Below, piece after piece: positions 47,987 through 58,372 of a stretch of 64,000 bases of DNA (position 1 is the stretch's first letter; the number at the start of each line of letters is the position of its first letter). The notes under the pieces were generated by a model. It was given only the letters and a program-made list of their open reading frames with translations, was not told the origin of the DNA and did no database searches. This stretch comes from an uncultured Clostridia bacterium (GTDB taxonomy: Bacteria; Bacillota; Limnochordia; Darwinibacteriales; DTU012), in contig FIZJ01000006.1 of NCBI GenBank assembly GCA_900019385.1, forward strand, positions 30,593-94,592, read 5' to 3'. The position numbers were made by a program, and so were the translations under genes.

Positions 47987-49477
47987 ATGGAGACGTTAAT
48001 TACTTCATTAAAGGAAACCTGGAACAAGTTGTCTGTGCGGACACGGATTGCCGGTGGTGTCATCGCCGCTGTTGTCTTCATCTCGCTGCTGCTGATCGCT
48101 GTCTTTTCCGGCACTGATTACCAACCGCTTTACACCAATCTCGATTTAAGCGATGCCGGAGCAATCATCAACGTATTGAATGAAAACAACATTCCTTACC
48201 GATTGGCGGACAACGGCAGTTCGGTTCTGGTGCCGGCCGAAAGCGTCTACCAGACCCGTCTTACCTTGGCGGCGCAAGGTTTGCCCGCAGGAGGCGTAGT
48301 AGGCTTTGAGACATTCAACACCACCAGGCTTGGGGAAACGGAAGCAGACCGTCAACTGCGTTACCGTATTGCCCTGGAAGGTGAATTGACCCGGACAATC
48401 AGAGCGTTGGACGAGGTAGAAGACGCCAGGGTTCATTTGGTGATTCCTCCGAGCAGCCTGTTTATCAGGGAAACACAGCCTTCGACAGCGTCGGTGTTGT
48501 TAAGGTTGAAACCAGGTGCCGCTCTTTCGCAGCAGCAGGTACGGGGGATAACGCATCTATTGGCTACAAGTGTCGAACGCTTGTCACCTGAGAACATCAC
48601 CATCGTCGACACCGGAGGGAATATCCTGAATGATTTCACCAGCACAAACGGATTAAACGGTAGTGCAGTCAGTCAGCGGCTGGAATTGACCGCGTTATAT
48701 GAGCAGCGGTTGTCTGCCAACCTGCGGGCAATGCTTGAACGGGTATACGGTTTCGGTAAAGTCGTCTGCTTGGTCAGCGTCGAGCTCGATTTCGACACCG
48801 TCGAGCAGTACCAGGAGATTTTTTCAGCGCCCACCCGGGATGGGGGCCTCATCCGCAGCCAGCAGAGCTTTGTCGAGTACTATGCGAACGACTCAGCCGC
48901 TGGTGTGCCCGGTGTCACTTCCAATATTCCTGGCTATGTAGAGCTGGACCCTGAAGAGTTCGGCGCATTTCGTCAGGAATCGACCATCAACTATGAACTG
49001 AACCGCACCGAGATTCACCAGATGACACCGCCCGGCGCTATCAAACAGTTAAGCGTGTCGATCTGGATAGACGGTGAACTGACTCAAGCGGAACTGGATA
49101 CTGTACGTGCATCGGTTGTAGGGGCTCTGGGTATCAACCTTGAGCGGGGTGACACTGTTGCCATATCAGCCATTCCGTTCCAGACTGATTTTGCTTTTGC
49201 TCCCAGTGAAGAGCTTTTACCGACCGCTTTCCCGCAGATGTGGGTTTACCTGCTTGCGGCGGGCTTGTTAATCGCAGCAGCGGTGGCGCTGGTACTTTGG
49301 CGCCGTACCAGACGGCGGACCGCGCTTGACGAACTTGTTGAGATCGCAGTCAGCACCGAGGAAGAGACGGTGGAAGACAAGGCGAAACTTGATGTAATCC
49401 AGCGTTTGAAGCGCTATACCGCGGAACGCCCGAAAGATTTCGCCCAAATGATCAGAAGTTGGCTATTAGAAGAGTGA
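47987..49477 (+). CDS. fliF: Flagellar M-ring protein FliF
   Basis: YQPLYTNLDLSDAGAIINVL, ARVHLVIPPSSLF, two TM segments. Confidence 0.96.
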   Translation: METLITSLKETWNKLSVRTRIAGGVIAAVVFISLLLIAVFSGTDYQPLYTNLDLSDAGAIINVLNENNIPYRLADNGSSVLVPAESVYQTRLTLAAQGLPAGGVVGFETFNTTRLGETEADRQLRYRIALEGELTRTIRALDEVEDARVHLVIPPSSLFIRETQPSTASVLLRLKPGAALSQQQVRGITHLLATSVERLSPENITIVDTGGNILNDFTSTNGLNGSAVSQRLELTALYEQRLSANLRAMLERVYGFGKVVCLVSVELDFDTVEQYQEIFSAPTRDGGLIRSQQSFVEYYANDSAAGVPGVTSNIPGYVELDPEEFGAFRQESTINYELNRTEIHQMTPPGAIKQLSVSIWIDGELTQAELDTVRASVVGALGINLERGDTVAISAIPFQTDFAFAPSEELLPTAFPQMWVYLLAAGLLIAAAVALVLWRRTRRRTALDELVEIAVSTEEETVEDKAKLDVIQRLKRYTAERPKDFAQMIRSWLLEE

Positions 49478-49492
49478 GGAGATGGGGCCAAA

Positions 49493-50497
49493 TTGAAAGG
49501 TAAGTTAACAGGCAAAGAGAAAGCTGCCATCCTACTGATTTCACTAGGGCCTGAAGCCTCTGCTCAAGTTTTCAAGCATTTGTCTGATGAAGAAATCGAG
49601 GAACTGACTCTGCAAATTGCAAGTCTCCGCAAGATCGAGCCGGAAATCCGGGAAAGAGTGCTCAACGAATTTGACGGCATGATGCAGGCTCAGGAATACA
49701 TAGAGCAAGGCGGAATCTCCTATGCCCGAGAAGTGTTGGAGGCTGCTTTAGGTAAGGAAAGAGCGCGGGTCATAATGGAAAGGCTAACGGCTACGCTCCA
49801 GGTAAGGCCGTTTGATTTCGCGCGCAAAACCGAACCCACCCAGATTTTGAACTTCATCCAAAATGAGCACCCCCAGACTATCGCATTGGTACTGGCCTAC
49901 CTGAAGCCTGAACAAGCGAGCTTGATCTTGTCGGCCTTGCCTCCTGAGCGGCAGGTGGATGTGGCTAAACGGTTGGCCACACTAGACCGGACCACGCCAG
50001 AGGTGCTGGAGGATATCGAAAGTACACTCGAACAGCGTTTATCCGCATATGAAGTGCATGATTACACTGTAGCCGGTGGAATCGACGCGGCCGTAGAGAT
50101 CCTCAATCATGTAGACCGGGCCACCGAAAAGACGATTATGGAGGCATTGGAAGAGGACGATCCTGAATTGGCTGAGGAAATCCGGAAGCGGATGTTTGTC
50201 TTTGAAGACATCGTAAATCTTGATGACCGCGCAATCCAGCTGATCATCCGGGAAGTGGAGTCTAGAGACTTGGCGTTGGCCTTGAAGATTGCTTCTGAGG
50301 AGGTGTCCGACCGGATTTACCGCAACATGTCCAAACGGGCGGCAAGTCTCTTAAAAGAAGACATTGATTACATGGGGCCAGTTCGCCTGCGGGATATCGA
50401 AGAAGCCCAATCCCGCATTGTCGCCGTTGTGAGACGGCTTGAGGAAGCGGGTGATTTGGTGATTTCACGCGGTGGGGAGGATGAGCTGATTGTCTAA
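49493..50497 (+). CDS. fliG: Flagellar motor switch protein FliG
   Basis: EHPQTIALVLAYLKPEQASLIL, FVFEDIVNLDDRAIQLIIREV. Confidence 0.97.
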   Translation: MKGKLTGKEKAAILLISLGPEASAQVFKHLSDEEIEELTLQIASLRKIEPEIRERVLNEFDGMMQAQEYIEQGGISYAREVLEAALGKERARVIMERLTATLQVRPFDFARKTEPTQILNFIQNEHPQTIALVLAYLKPEQASLILSALPPERQVDVAKRLATLDRTTPEVLEDIESTLEQRLSAYEVHDYTVAGGIDAAVEILNHVDRATEKTIMEALEEDDPELAEEIRKRMFVFEDIVNLDDRAIQLIIREVESRDLALALKIASEEVSDRIYRNMSKRAASLLKEDIDYMGPVRLRDIEEAQSRIVAVVRRLEEAGDLVISRGGEDELIV

Positions 50498-51272
50498 GAT
50501 CATCAAAGCTGCACAACTGCAGATTTTGGTTCCAAGCAGCCAGGATCTGATCTTTCGGCCTGAAGCGGAAGCTGAACAAACCACCGTCAATGGTTCTGAA
50601 CAGGTTGAAGGCACCATTTTGCAAGCGACACAATTAATAGAAGAGGCAAATGAAAGAGCCGCAGAGATTATTGAGGCTGCTCAGCGCCAGGCAGCTGAAA
50701 TAATTCATCAGGCAGAAGCAGATAAGGTTAAAATCGAACAAGAATTGGACGCAGTCATCGCCCAAGCGCGTCAAGAAGGCTATGCGGCCGGTTATCAAGA
50801 TGGGCTGGAAAGCGGATATCAAGAGGTTCGGGTGAAGGCGGCGGAATTTGTTGCAAGCTTGACAGAAATCGTCGAGAGCGCGGCTAAGCAGCGCAGTGCG
50901 GCCTTGGGCAGGTTGGAGGAAGATTTCCTAAAGCTCAGCCTGCATATTGCCGAAAAAATAATCAAGAGGGAAGTTGAATCAGTTCCTCGTGTACTTCTGC
51001 CGAGCATCAAAGCCGGATTAGAGCGGCTGGGCAGCTGTGAGCAGGTCATCATCCGTGTCAGCCCCAAGAATTATCAAGCGCTCAAAGATGCGTCATCGTT
51101 TGCGGATGTCTTTAACGGCAGGATTCTTTGGGAAAGCGATCCTGCCTTACGCGACGGGGATTGCGTGCTGGAAACGGAGTACGGTGCGATCGACGCCGGA
51201 TTTGAGCAGCGCTTCGCCAAACTAAGCACAGCACTGCAGGAGCAGATCTATGTTGAACAGCAGTCGTCTTGA
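50490..51272 (+). CDS. fliH: Flagellar assembly protein FliH
   Basis: Coiled coil plus IAEKIIKREVE...IRVSPKNY; position upstream of fliI. Confidence 0.9.
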   Translation: MSKIIKAAQLQILVPSSQDLIFRPEAEAEQTTVNGSEQVEGTILQATQLIEEANERAAEIIEAAQRQAAEIIHQAEADKVKIEQELDAVIAQARQEGYAAGYQDGLESGYQEVRVKAAEFVASLTEIVESAAKQRSAALGRLEEDFLKLSLHIAEKIIKREVESVPRVLLPSIKAGLERLGSCEQVIIRVSPKNYQALKDASSFADVFNGRILWESDPALRDGDCVLETEYGAIDAGFEQRFAKLSTALQEQIYVEQQSS

Positions 51273-52563
51273 ACACTATTGCAGAGTGATCGGGAGTCAC
51301 AATGACCTGGAGGTTACGGGCAAAGTCGTCAAAGTGGTGGGGTTGACTATCGAGGCGAACGGGCCTGCTGCCAACATAGGCGATGTTTGTGTCATAGCGG
51401 CTCAAGATGGCGCTCAGGTGTATGCGGAAGTTGTCGGGTTCCACGAACGCTCCATCGTCTTGCTTCCACTTTCGGACATGACGGGGGTTGGCCCCGGATG
51501 TTATGTCAGCAGTCTGGGGCATCCACTGCGGGTTGGGGTAGGGCCCAAACTCCTAGGCAGAGTCCTTGATGCCTTCGGCAATCCGATAGACGGGAAAGGG
51601 CCCATTGAGGCGGAAGAATACCGCCCGCTGCACAACACCACAATCCAGCCACTGCACCGCCAGATGATCCGCGAACCGCTCTCGGTGGGAGTCAGAGCAA
51701 TTGATGGTCTCTTGACCTGCGGCAAAGGCCAAAGATTGGGAATCTTTTCCGGAAGCGGCGTGGGAAAAAGCACTCTTTTGGGAATGATGGCCCGGCACAC
51801 TTCGGCCGAGATCAACGTAATCGGATTGATCGGCGAACGGGGGCGGGAAGTCCGGGAGTTTATCGAAACAGATTTGGGGCCTGAAGGATTGGCTAGGTCT
51901 GTGGTTGTAGTCGCCACTTCAGACCAACTGGCCATGATTCGTTTGAAAGGTGCGCTGACAGCAACCACCATTGCCGAGTATTTCCGCGACTGCGGCAAGG
52001 ATGTGCTGTTCATGATGGATTCGGTGACCAGATTCGCCTATGCACAGCGGGAAGTCGGTTTGGCATCTGGTGAACCGCCGGCGACACGGGGCTATCCTCC
52101 TTCGGTTTTTGCACTTCTTCCCAAACTAATGGAGCGGACCGGCCCGGGTGACAAAGGGACAATAACGGCGTTTTATACAGTGTTGGTGGACGGCGATGAC
52201 TTCAATGAGCCAATTGCCGATACGGTTCGCAGTATCTTGGACGGGCACATAGTCCTCTCGCGGAAACTGGCCCAAGCTCAACATTACCCGGCTATCGACA
52301 TCTTGGCCAGTGTCAGCAGGGTCATGCCGGATGTGATCGATGAGCGCCACAATCAGCTGGCGGCTAAGTTTAAAGCCAGGCTGGCCACATACCGCGAAGC
52401 GGAGGACTTAATCAATATCGGGGCTTATGTCAGCGGTGCGAATCCAAAAATCGACGATGCAATCCGGTATATTGACGCCATGAACGGCTATTTGCTGCAG
52501 CCGGCTGATCAAGGCTCCACTTGGGCGGAAGCTCTAGAGCTTTTGGAGCAGATCATGGATTAG
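51250..52563 (+). CDS. fliI: Flagellum-specific ATPase FliI
   Basis: GIFSGSGVGKSTLLGMM, MMDSVTRFAYAQREVGLASGEPPATRGYPPSVF. Confidence 0.97.
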   Translation: MLNSSRLEHYCRVIGSHNDLEVTGKVVKVVGLTIEANGPAANIGDVCVIAAQDGAQVYAEVVGFHERSIVLLPLSDMTGVGPGCYVSSLGHPLRVGVGPKLLGRVLDAFGNPIDGKGPIEAEEYRPLHNTTIQPLHRQMIREPLSVGVRAIDGLLTCGKGQRLGIFSGSGVGKSTLLGMMARHTSAEINVIGLIGERGREVREFIETDLGPEGLARSVVVVATSDQLAMIRLKGALTATTIAEYFRDCGKDVLFMMDSVTRFAYAQREVGLASGEPPATRGYPPSVFALLPKLMERTGPGDKGTITAFYTVLVDGDDFNEPIADTVRSILDGHIVLSRKLAQAQHYPAIDILASVSRVMPDVIDERHNQLAAKFKARLATYREAEDLINIGAYVSGANPKIDDAIRYIDAMNGYLLQPADQGSTWAEALELLEQIMD

Positions 52564-52579
52564 TGAGGCGAGGCAAGAT

Positions 52580-53002
52580 ATGGCCAGGTTCGTGTTTCGG
52601 TTGCAAAGAGTAAAACAGGTCCGCACCATTCAGGAGGCTATAAAAAAACAGCAGTGGGCGGAAGCGAACAGGGTTCTGCTCATGGCTCAGCAGAAGCTGG
52701 CTGACTTAAAACAGGAAAAAACCGATGTGCTCGCCTATTGCAATCGCCAGGCGGATGCGAGTGTCCGGCCATTGGCCTATCTGTATATAGCCAAGCTTGA
52801 GCGCATGATCTCCCGGCAGATCGAGCGGGTTCAAGAGGCGGCGATAGCCGAGGCAGCGGCGCGCAGGGAATGGCTTTGGGCCAGAACAGAAAAAGAAAAG
52901 TTGGAACGTCTTGAAGCGAAGCACTATGAGGAGTTTTCGTATGAGCAGCTTCGCAAAGAACAGCGCATTCTGGATGATATGAAAAACCATCTGCGGGTGT
53001 GA
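52580..53002 (+). CDS. fliJ: Flagellar export chaperone FliJ
   Basis: Coiled coil FxFRLQRVKQVRTIQE; position after fliI. Confidence 0.88.
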   Translation: MARFVFRLQRVKQVRTIQEAIKKQQWAEANRVLLMAQQKLADLKQEKTDVLAYCNRQADASVRPLAYLYIAKLERMISRQIERVQEAAIAEAAARREWLWARTEKEKLERLEAKHYEEFSYEQLRKEQRILDDMKNHLRV

Positions 53003-53013
53003 GGAGGATCTCC

Positions 53014-53541
53014 GTGGTTCGGTGGCTGGCTGCAATTTATACATTAATAACATCACTGATCATCGCATTTGTGTTGTTGACAATTACCGGTTTGATCCAT
53101 CCGCAGGATAAGCTGATCGAATATAGCAAAGCGATTCCAGCCTTTGCCCCGTATATTGAGACATATTACATCGGTGCCCAATGGCAGGACTGGCATGCAG
53201 AAAAGCAAGCTGAGCTTGGGATCCTGCAGCGGGAAATCGAAGAGCAGCGCACATACCTGCAGGCCAAAGAAGAGCAGCTGCAGAATCTAAGCCAAAGCTT
53301 GGCCCGGCAAGAGCAAGCGCTGAATGAACAACGGGCCAAAAGCCTGTCTGCTGCCAATCTGGCCAAACTGTATTCCCAAATGCGACCCGAAGAAGCTGTG
53401 GCGATCATGGAACTAATGGACCAGCAGCTTGTCCTTGATGTGCTTTTGGCGATGGATCAAGACACCGCAGCTTCCATTTTGGCTGCCTTGCCCCCGAGCA
53501 TGGCAGCTCAGTTAAGCATGAGATTTCAGGAAGGGAGGTGA
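53014..53541 (+). CDS. MotE/MgtE N-domain-like flagellar protein
   Basis: N-terminal TM, coiled coil, C-terminal YSQMRPEEAVAIMELMDQQLVLDVLLAMDQDTAASILAAL; located fliJ-fliK. Confidence 0.82.
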   Translation: MVRWLAAIYTLITSLIIAFVLLTITGLIHPQDKLIEYSKAIPAFAPYIETYYIGAQWQDWHAEKQAELGILQREIEEQRTYLQAKEEQLQNLSQSLARQEQALNEQRAKSLSAANLAKLYSQMRPEEAVAIMELMDQQLVLDVLLAMDQDTAASILAALPPSMAAQLSMRFQEGR

Positions 53542-55343
53542 GAAGTATCAAAATCGGATTTGAGAGCCTAAATCCGGTTCCATCCAGTTTCGGCGCGCAT
53601 TCCAACACGAATGCTGAAGGCAGTGGTTTTCAGATCATGCTGGATAGGCTGCTGTCACAATCACCTGAAACGTCCGGCATATCTGGACATGCAAGGAAAG
53701 AAAACTCAAGTGTTAAAGAGCTGCTTTCAGCCCTCTCGGCCTTGGAATCGGAACCTGCCGAACTCGACGGACCAACAGCGACCGACGCTGACCTGCTCTT
53801 GCAGCTGGCGTTGATGCTGGCTCTCAATGGTAGTTCTGAGCTGGGAGTGATTTCCCGTGAATCAGCCAGTGACCCACAAGCGTTAAGCAGTACGGTTGAA
53901 GCTGTTGAACCCGGAGCGACACCTCTCGGCATACCGACGGCAGACGAAGTCGCAAACATGGTGCAGCCGATACATGATCTAGAAGACGAAAAGACCGAAG
54001 CCATCGGCTTTTCTGAGAAAGAAGCAAGTTTTGACGCTGAGAAAGCGGTTAAACCTGAAGATGGCATGGCAAGTCAGCCTCCATCCAAAATGGCTGCTCA
54101 TCCCGAAAACAGTCTGGAAACAACCCAAAACGGCCTTCAACCTGCCGCCGCAGGCGCTGGAGAACCCGCCGGTGGGGCGATGCAGCCTGGCTATAGTCTA
54201 AACCAGCCCATAATCCAGGCGCCGGTGCAGCATCAGACTGCAGAATCTAAACTGCCGGTAATCGTGGATTCAGCACCCAACCAGGAAGCGGCTTACCTCG
54301 AACAACCACCGCCTGGCCGCGTAACCGCGGATGACAATGCAACGAGATCAAGTATCGACATAGACACAGGGGTCATCACCGATCAGAGGCTGGCTTTAGA
54401 AGGACCGCAGCTCAAAGCCCAAGCTGTTTCAGCACCGGAACAGAAACCAGAGGCAAGTGCCGCAGCAGCCGAGGCTGTATTGGAGTCATCGGAGGAAGCG
54501 GCGGAACCGTCTCAGTATGACACGGATGTCGCTGTGGACGAAAATACGGAGAGGTCCGACACAGCAGGCAGCGTTGTGCCAGAAGAGATACCAATTGACT
54601 TTGATAACCAACAGACAATCCAGGCTGCCGCAGACGAACCTCGAAACGACAAAGCCCGGGATCATGTCAGTACCGACGATGACTCGCCAATAAGCCCGGA
54701 AGAAGAGTGGGAGGCCATCGAGTCGGTAAACCGCGAGGCGAGAGCCGCCCAGGCTGAAAGCGACAGAGTGGATGCCGGAAGCGGCCGGGAACACAATTTG
54801 GTAAGGTATCACAGCGTGTCCAAAGTAGAGACTACCACTGACGCTTCAGACTTAAACACAAACATGACATTGGCCGGGAAAGAAGCTGGGCACGTGTCTG
54901 AACCCAGCCAGTCAGCAAGCGGTACAAGCTTCGCGCATCAGATGCGGGAAACAATCATGGTTCAAATCGTGGAACACATGCGGGTGCAGCTTGGCGGCGA
55001 AGAGCAGCAGGTACACATTCAGCTCAAGCCAGAGTATCTCGGCGATGTGCGGATTACGTTAACGGTAAAGCACGGGCAGGTCAGTGCCGAGATCACAGCT
55101 CAGAACCCACTAACCAGCGAGATCATTCAGGCAGCAATCCCAGAACTGCGCTTTAACCTGCAGCAGTTGGGTGTGGATTTAGGCGATGTCAATGTTGGCA
55201 GTAGTTTTCAAGACAACCAGCAGGGATTCACCGGTGAAAGGCGGCATTCTTTCAACAGACAGAGCCGCTTCGAAGCTAAGCTCGACCAGTTCCATCTCGG
55301 GGTGGATCACGACAGTCTTCTGCAGGTGAACTTACGAGTCTAG
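53538..55343 (+). CDS. fliK: Flagellar hook-length control protein FliK
   Basis: Low-complexity N-terminal linker and conserved C-terminal QLKPEYLGDVRITLTVKHGQVSAEI. Confidence 0.9.
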   Translation: MRSIKIGFESLNPVPSSFGAHSNTNAEGSGFQIMLDRLLSQSPETSGISGHARKENSSVKELLSALSALESEPAELDGPTATDADLLLQLALMLALNGSSELGVISRESASDPQALSSTVEAVEPGATPLGIPTADEVANMVQPIHDLEDEKTEAIGFSEKEASFDAEKAVKPEDGMASQPPSKMAAHPENSLETTQNGLQPAAAGAGEPAGGAMQPGYSLNQPIIQAPVQHQTAESKLPVIVDSAPNQEAAYLEQPPPGRVTADDNATRSSIDIDTGVITDQRLALEGPQLKAQAVSAPEQKPEASAAAAEAVLESSEEAAEPSQYDTDVAVDENTERSDTAGSVVPEEIPIDFDNQQTIQAAADEPRNDKARDHVSTDDDSPISPEEEWEAIESVNREARAAQAESDRVDAGSGREHNLVRYHSVSKVETTTDASDLNTNMTLAGKEAGHVSEPSQSASGTSFAHQMRETIMVQIVEHMRVQLGGEEQQVHIQLKPEYLGDVRITLTVKHGQVSAEITAQNPLTSEIIQAAIPELRFNLQQLGVDLGDVNVGSSFQDNQQGFTGERRHSFNRQSRFEAKLDQFHLGVDHDSLLQVNLRV

Positions 55344-55357
55344 AGGGAGGTGAAGAA

Positions 55358-55801
55358 GTGCAGGTAAACGCGACAGGCTATTCGTATCGAACCGCCGGCT
55401 CACAAGAAAATCAAACCAAGAACACGCAGACCTTAGGCAAAGACGATTTCTTGAAGCTCCTGATTACACAGCTGCGTTATCAGGATCCGACAAGCCCGGT
55501 GGATGATAAAGAGTTCATAGCTCAGTTGGCCCAGTTCAGCAGCTTGGAACAGATTCAGAGTCTCAACCAGAATCTTCAGCTGATGATGGAATCACAGCAG
55601 AAACTGACAGCGCTGGCACAAGCGACGGCTATGATCGGCAAGGTGGTAGAAATCTTCTCCTATGAGGGTGAAAGCTTGTTCGGAAAAGTAACCGGCGTCC
55701 AGTTCAAGAACGGATGGCCTGAACTGATCGTCGACGGCAGGCTTTTCAGCTTTGCGGAAATTGTCTCCATCATGGAGGAGGGGACGAACGTTGGAAACTA
55801 G
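55358..55801 (+). CDS. flgD: Flagellar hook assembly protein FlgD
   Basis: LGKDDFLKLLITQLRYQDPTSPVDDKEFIAQLAQFSSLEQI. Confidence 0.95.
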   Translation: MQVNATGYSYRTAGSQENQTKNTQTLGKDDFLKLLITQLRYQDPTSPVDDKEFIAQLAQFSSLEQIQSLNQNLQLMMESQQKLTALAQATAMIGKVVEIFSYEGESLFGKVTGVQFKNGWPELIVDGRLFSFAEIVSIMEEGTNVGN

Positions 55802-56180
55802 ATTTCAAATACCAAACACAAACCCTGTAAGCCCTGTAAGCAAACCAACGCCTCCACAGTCCAGGCAGGCGTCCAGCGCGGCTGCCGGCAGTTTCCATGA
55901 GGTCTTGCAGCAAAAACTGGAGCAGTCTTCGCTCAAGTTCTCCGCCCATGCCCAAAAGCGGATGGTGGCAAGCGGCATCCGGCTTAGCGAACACGACATA
56001 GCGCGCTTAAGCGACGCGGTGGACAAGGTGGAAGCAAAAGGGGGCAGGGAATCGCTGATCCTCCTTGGCGACCTGGCCTTTGTGGTCAGCATCAGAAACA
56101 GGACAGTGATCACAGCTATCAGCCATGAGCGGCTGAGAGAAAACATTTTCACCAATATTGACAGTGCGGTGATATCATAG
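55791..56180 (+). CDS. Flagellar operon protein, TIGR02530 type
   Basis: LKFSAHAQKRMVASGIRLSEHDIARLSDAVDKVEAKGGRESLIL; TTG start with GAGGAGG. Confidence 0.88.
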   Translation: METRFQIPNTNPVSPVSKPTPPQSRQASSAAAGSFHEVLQQKLEQSSLKFSAHAQKRMVASGIRLSEHDIARLSDAVDKVEAKGGRESLILLGDLAFVVSIRNRTVITAISHERLRENIFTNIDSAVIS

Positions 56181-56206
56181 GGCTGGACCTGCAAAGGGAG
56201 CCCTTA

Positions 56207-56230
56207 CCTTACTAACCGACTGCAGTAAGG
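56207..56230 (+). other. Stem-loop upstream of flgE
   Basis: CCTTACT-aaccgactgc-AGTAAGG. Confidence 0.5.
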
Positions 56231-56252
56231 AACAAAGGGAGGTAAGTTCAAT

Positions 56253-57497
56253 ATGATGCGTTCGCTGTTTGCAGGTGTTTCCGGACTGCAGAACCATCAA
56301 GTCAGGATGGACGTGATCGGAAACAACATTGCAAACGTCAATACAGTTGGCTTTAAGTACTCGCGGGCAACATTCAAGGAGGCACTCAGCCAGACCTTGG
56401 CCGCCGCCAGCGCGCCGCAAGGCAACCGCGGCGGTGTCAATGCCCAACAAGTTGGCCTGGGATCAAGGTTAGGTTCGATCGATGTGATTCACACCCAGGG
56501 CGGGACCCAATCTTCCAGCAGCGAAACCGACCTGGCGATCGAAGGCAACGGATTCTTCATCCTTGTCGACGGTGACAAGCGTTACTACACCAGAGCCGGG
56601 ATGTTTGAATTTGATGGAACCGGGACCTTGACGTCCAAGCTCAACGGACTGCCGGTGCTTGGATACCTGCCTGACGCGACTGGCAATATTTCCAGCAACA
56701 CCACACAGCTGAAGAAAATCCAGATCACCGAAGATGTCCGCTCCATCACCCCTCAAGCCACCACTGAAGTGGTTCTAAGCGGCAACATCTCCTCAGCCCT
56801 GAATGATGGCGAGTCCGTTGTCCGGATTGCCACAGTCTACGACGCGAATGGCGACACTCACCGGGTGCTCATTACGTTCACCAAGACTGGCCTCAACAAC
56901 TGGAGCTGGACCGCCAGACTCGAGACGGATGACCCTAGCGAGTCGCGGGGAGACGGGACAATTGAGTTTAACGACAACGGCACCATCAGTGCTGGACACA
57001 CAGGGACTGTGACAATACCCGCAGGGGCGCTGCCGTTGGTGGAAAGCACTGATCTCGTGTTTACACTGGACTTCAACGGGGTCAGGCAGTTTGCCGACGA
57101 AACCAGTGTGGCCGTCCTGAGGCAGGATGGCCTTCCTAAGGGTGAATTGGACGGCATTTCCATTGACAGATCCGGCACCTTGATCGGCAGCTACTCCAAC
57201 GGGCTTATCAAAGAACTTGGGCGCATTGCGTTGGCCCGGTTCGAAAACCCACCGGGGCTGCTAAAGGTTGGCGACACAATGTTCGCCGAGTCTGTCAACT
57301 CAGGGGATGCGGTGATTGGAATGGCCAACACCAGCGGGCTTGGTGCGATCATGTCCAATTCGCTGGAGATGTCGAATGTGGATCTGAGCAATGAATTCAC
57401 AGAGATGATCATCACACAGAGAGGCTTCCAAGCCAATTCAAGAATCATCACTTCCGCTGACGAAATGCTTCAGGAGCTGGTAAACCTCAAGCGGTAA
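56253..57497 (+). CDS. flgE: Flagellar hook protein FlgE
   Basis: RSLFAGVSGLQNHQVRMDVIGNNIANVNTVGFKYSR...; C-terminal ITQRGFQANSRIITSADEMLQELVNLKR. Confidence 0.96.
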   Translation: MMRSLFAGVSGLQNHQVRMDVIGNNIANVNTVGFKYSRATFKEALSQTLAAASAPQGNRGGVNAQQVGLGSRLGSIDVIHTQGGTQSSSSETDLAIEGNGFFILVDGDKRYYTRAGMFEFDGTGTLTSKLNGLPVLGYLPDATGNISSNTTQLKKIQITEDVRSITPQATTEVVLSGNISSALNDGESVVRIATVYDANGDTHRVLITFTKTGLNNWSWTARLETDDPSESRGDGTIEFNDNGTISAGHTGTVTIPAGALPLVESTDLVFTLDFNGVRQFADETSVAVLRQDGLPKGELDGISIDRSGTLIGSYSNGLIKELGRIALARFENPPGLLKVGDTMFAESVNSGDAVIGMANTSGLGAIMSNSLEMSNVDLSNEFTEMIITQRGFQANSRIITSADEMLQELVNLKR

Positions 57498-57511
57498 ACA
57501 ACGGTACTACA

Positions 57512-57543
57512 CATGGTAAGGGGCACCTAAGCCCCTTACCATG
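57512..57543 (+). other. Perfect 13-bp stem-loop between flgE and motA, no U-tract
   Basis: CATGGTAAGGGGC-ACCTAA-GCCCCTTACCATG. Confidence 0.85.
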
Positions 57544-57562
57544 AAGGAAATGGGGTCGGAAA

Positions 57563-58372
57563 ATGGATCTTTCACTGCTTCTAGGCGTAGTTTTGGGCTT
57601 TGGCCTAATTGGGGTCTCGATCGCCATCAGCGGTCATCTTGGTGCCTATTGGGACTTCGAGAGTGTCTTGATCACTTTGGGTGGTTCGATGGCCGCGACC
57701 ATGGTCAACTTCTCCATTAAGGAACTGGCCAGTGTCTGGCACGTTATGAAGGTGGCGATCACCAGCAAAGAGACAAATCCTAATGAGATCATTGCCACGA
57801 TCGTGCGTTTTGCCGAGATTTCCCGGCGGGAAGGCCTCTTGGCGCTAGAAGAGCGGGCGCAGGAACTCGACGAGCCCTTCCTCCAGAAAGGCATCCAACT
57901 GGTAGTTGACGGAACAGATCCTGAATTGGTCCGGGGAATTCTCGAAATAGAACTGAACTACATGGAGGAACGCCATTCCATCGGCCAGAGAATCTTTGAG
58001 CGGATGGGAGGGTACTGCCCGGCGTTCGGCATGATTGGGACACTAATCGGTCTAATCATGATGCTGCAGCAAGCTGATGATGCCGGAAACCTGGTCAAAG
58101 GGATGGGTGTAGCATTGATCACCACTTTGTACGGTGTAATCCTGGCCAATCTGGTCTTCTTACCGATTGCCGACAGGCTGCGTCTAAAGAACGACAAGGA
58201 AGTCTTGGTTAAAGAAATCATGATCGAAGGGATCCTTTCCATCCGCGCCGGCGAAAACCCCCGCATTGTCGAAGAAAAGCTGAACGCGTTCTTGCCCAGA
58301 TATCGCAAGATCAGCCGGGGAGAAGCGGTCGAACCAATTGCAGAGGAAGTGAGAACCGGTGCGCAGGCGTAA
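57563..58372 (+). CDS. motA: Flagellar motor stator protein MotA
   Basis: MotA/ExbB-type, four TMs, ERMGGYCPAFGMIGTLIGLIMML. Confidence 0.95.
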   Translation: MDLSLLLGVVLGFGLIGVSIAISGHLGAYWDFESVLITLGGSMAATMVNFSIKELASVWHVMKVAITSKETNPNEIIATIVRFAEISRREGLLALEERAQELDEPFLQKGIQLVVDGTDPELVRGILEIELNYMEERHSIGQRIFERMGGYCPAFGMIGTLIGLIMMLQQADDAGNLVKGMGVALITTLYGVILANLVFLPIADRLRLKNDKEVLVKEIMIEGILSIRAGENPRIVEEKLNAFLPRYRKISRGEAVEPIAEEVRTGAQA

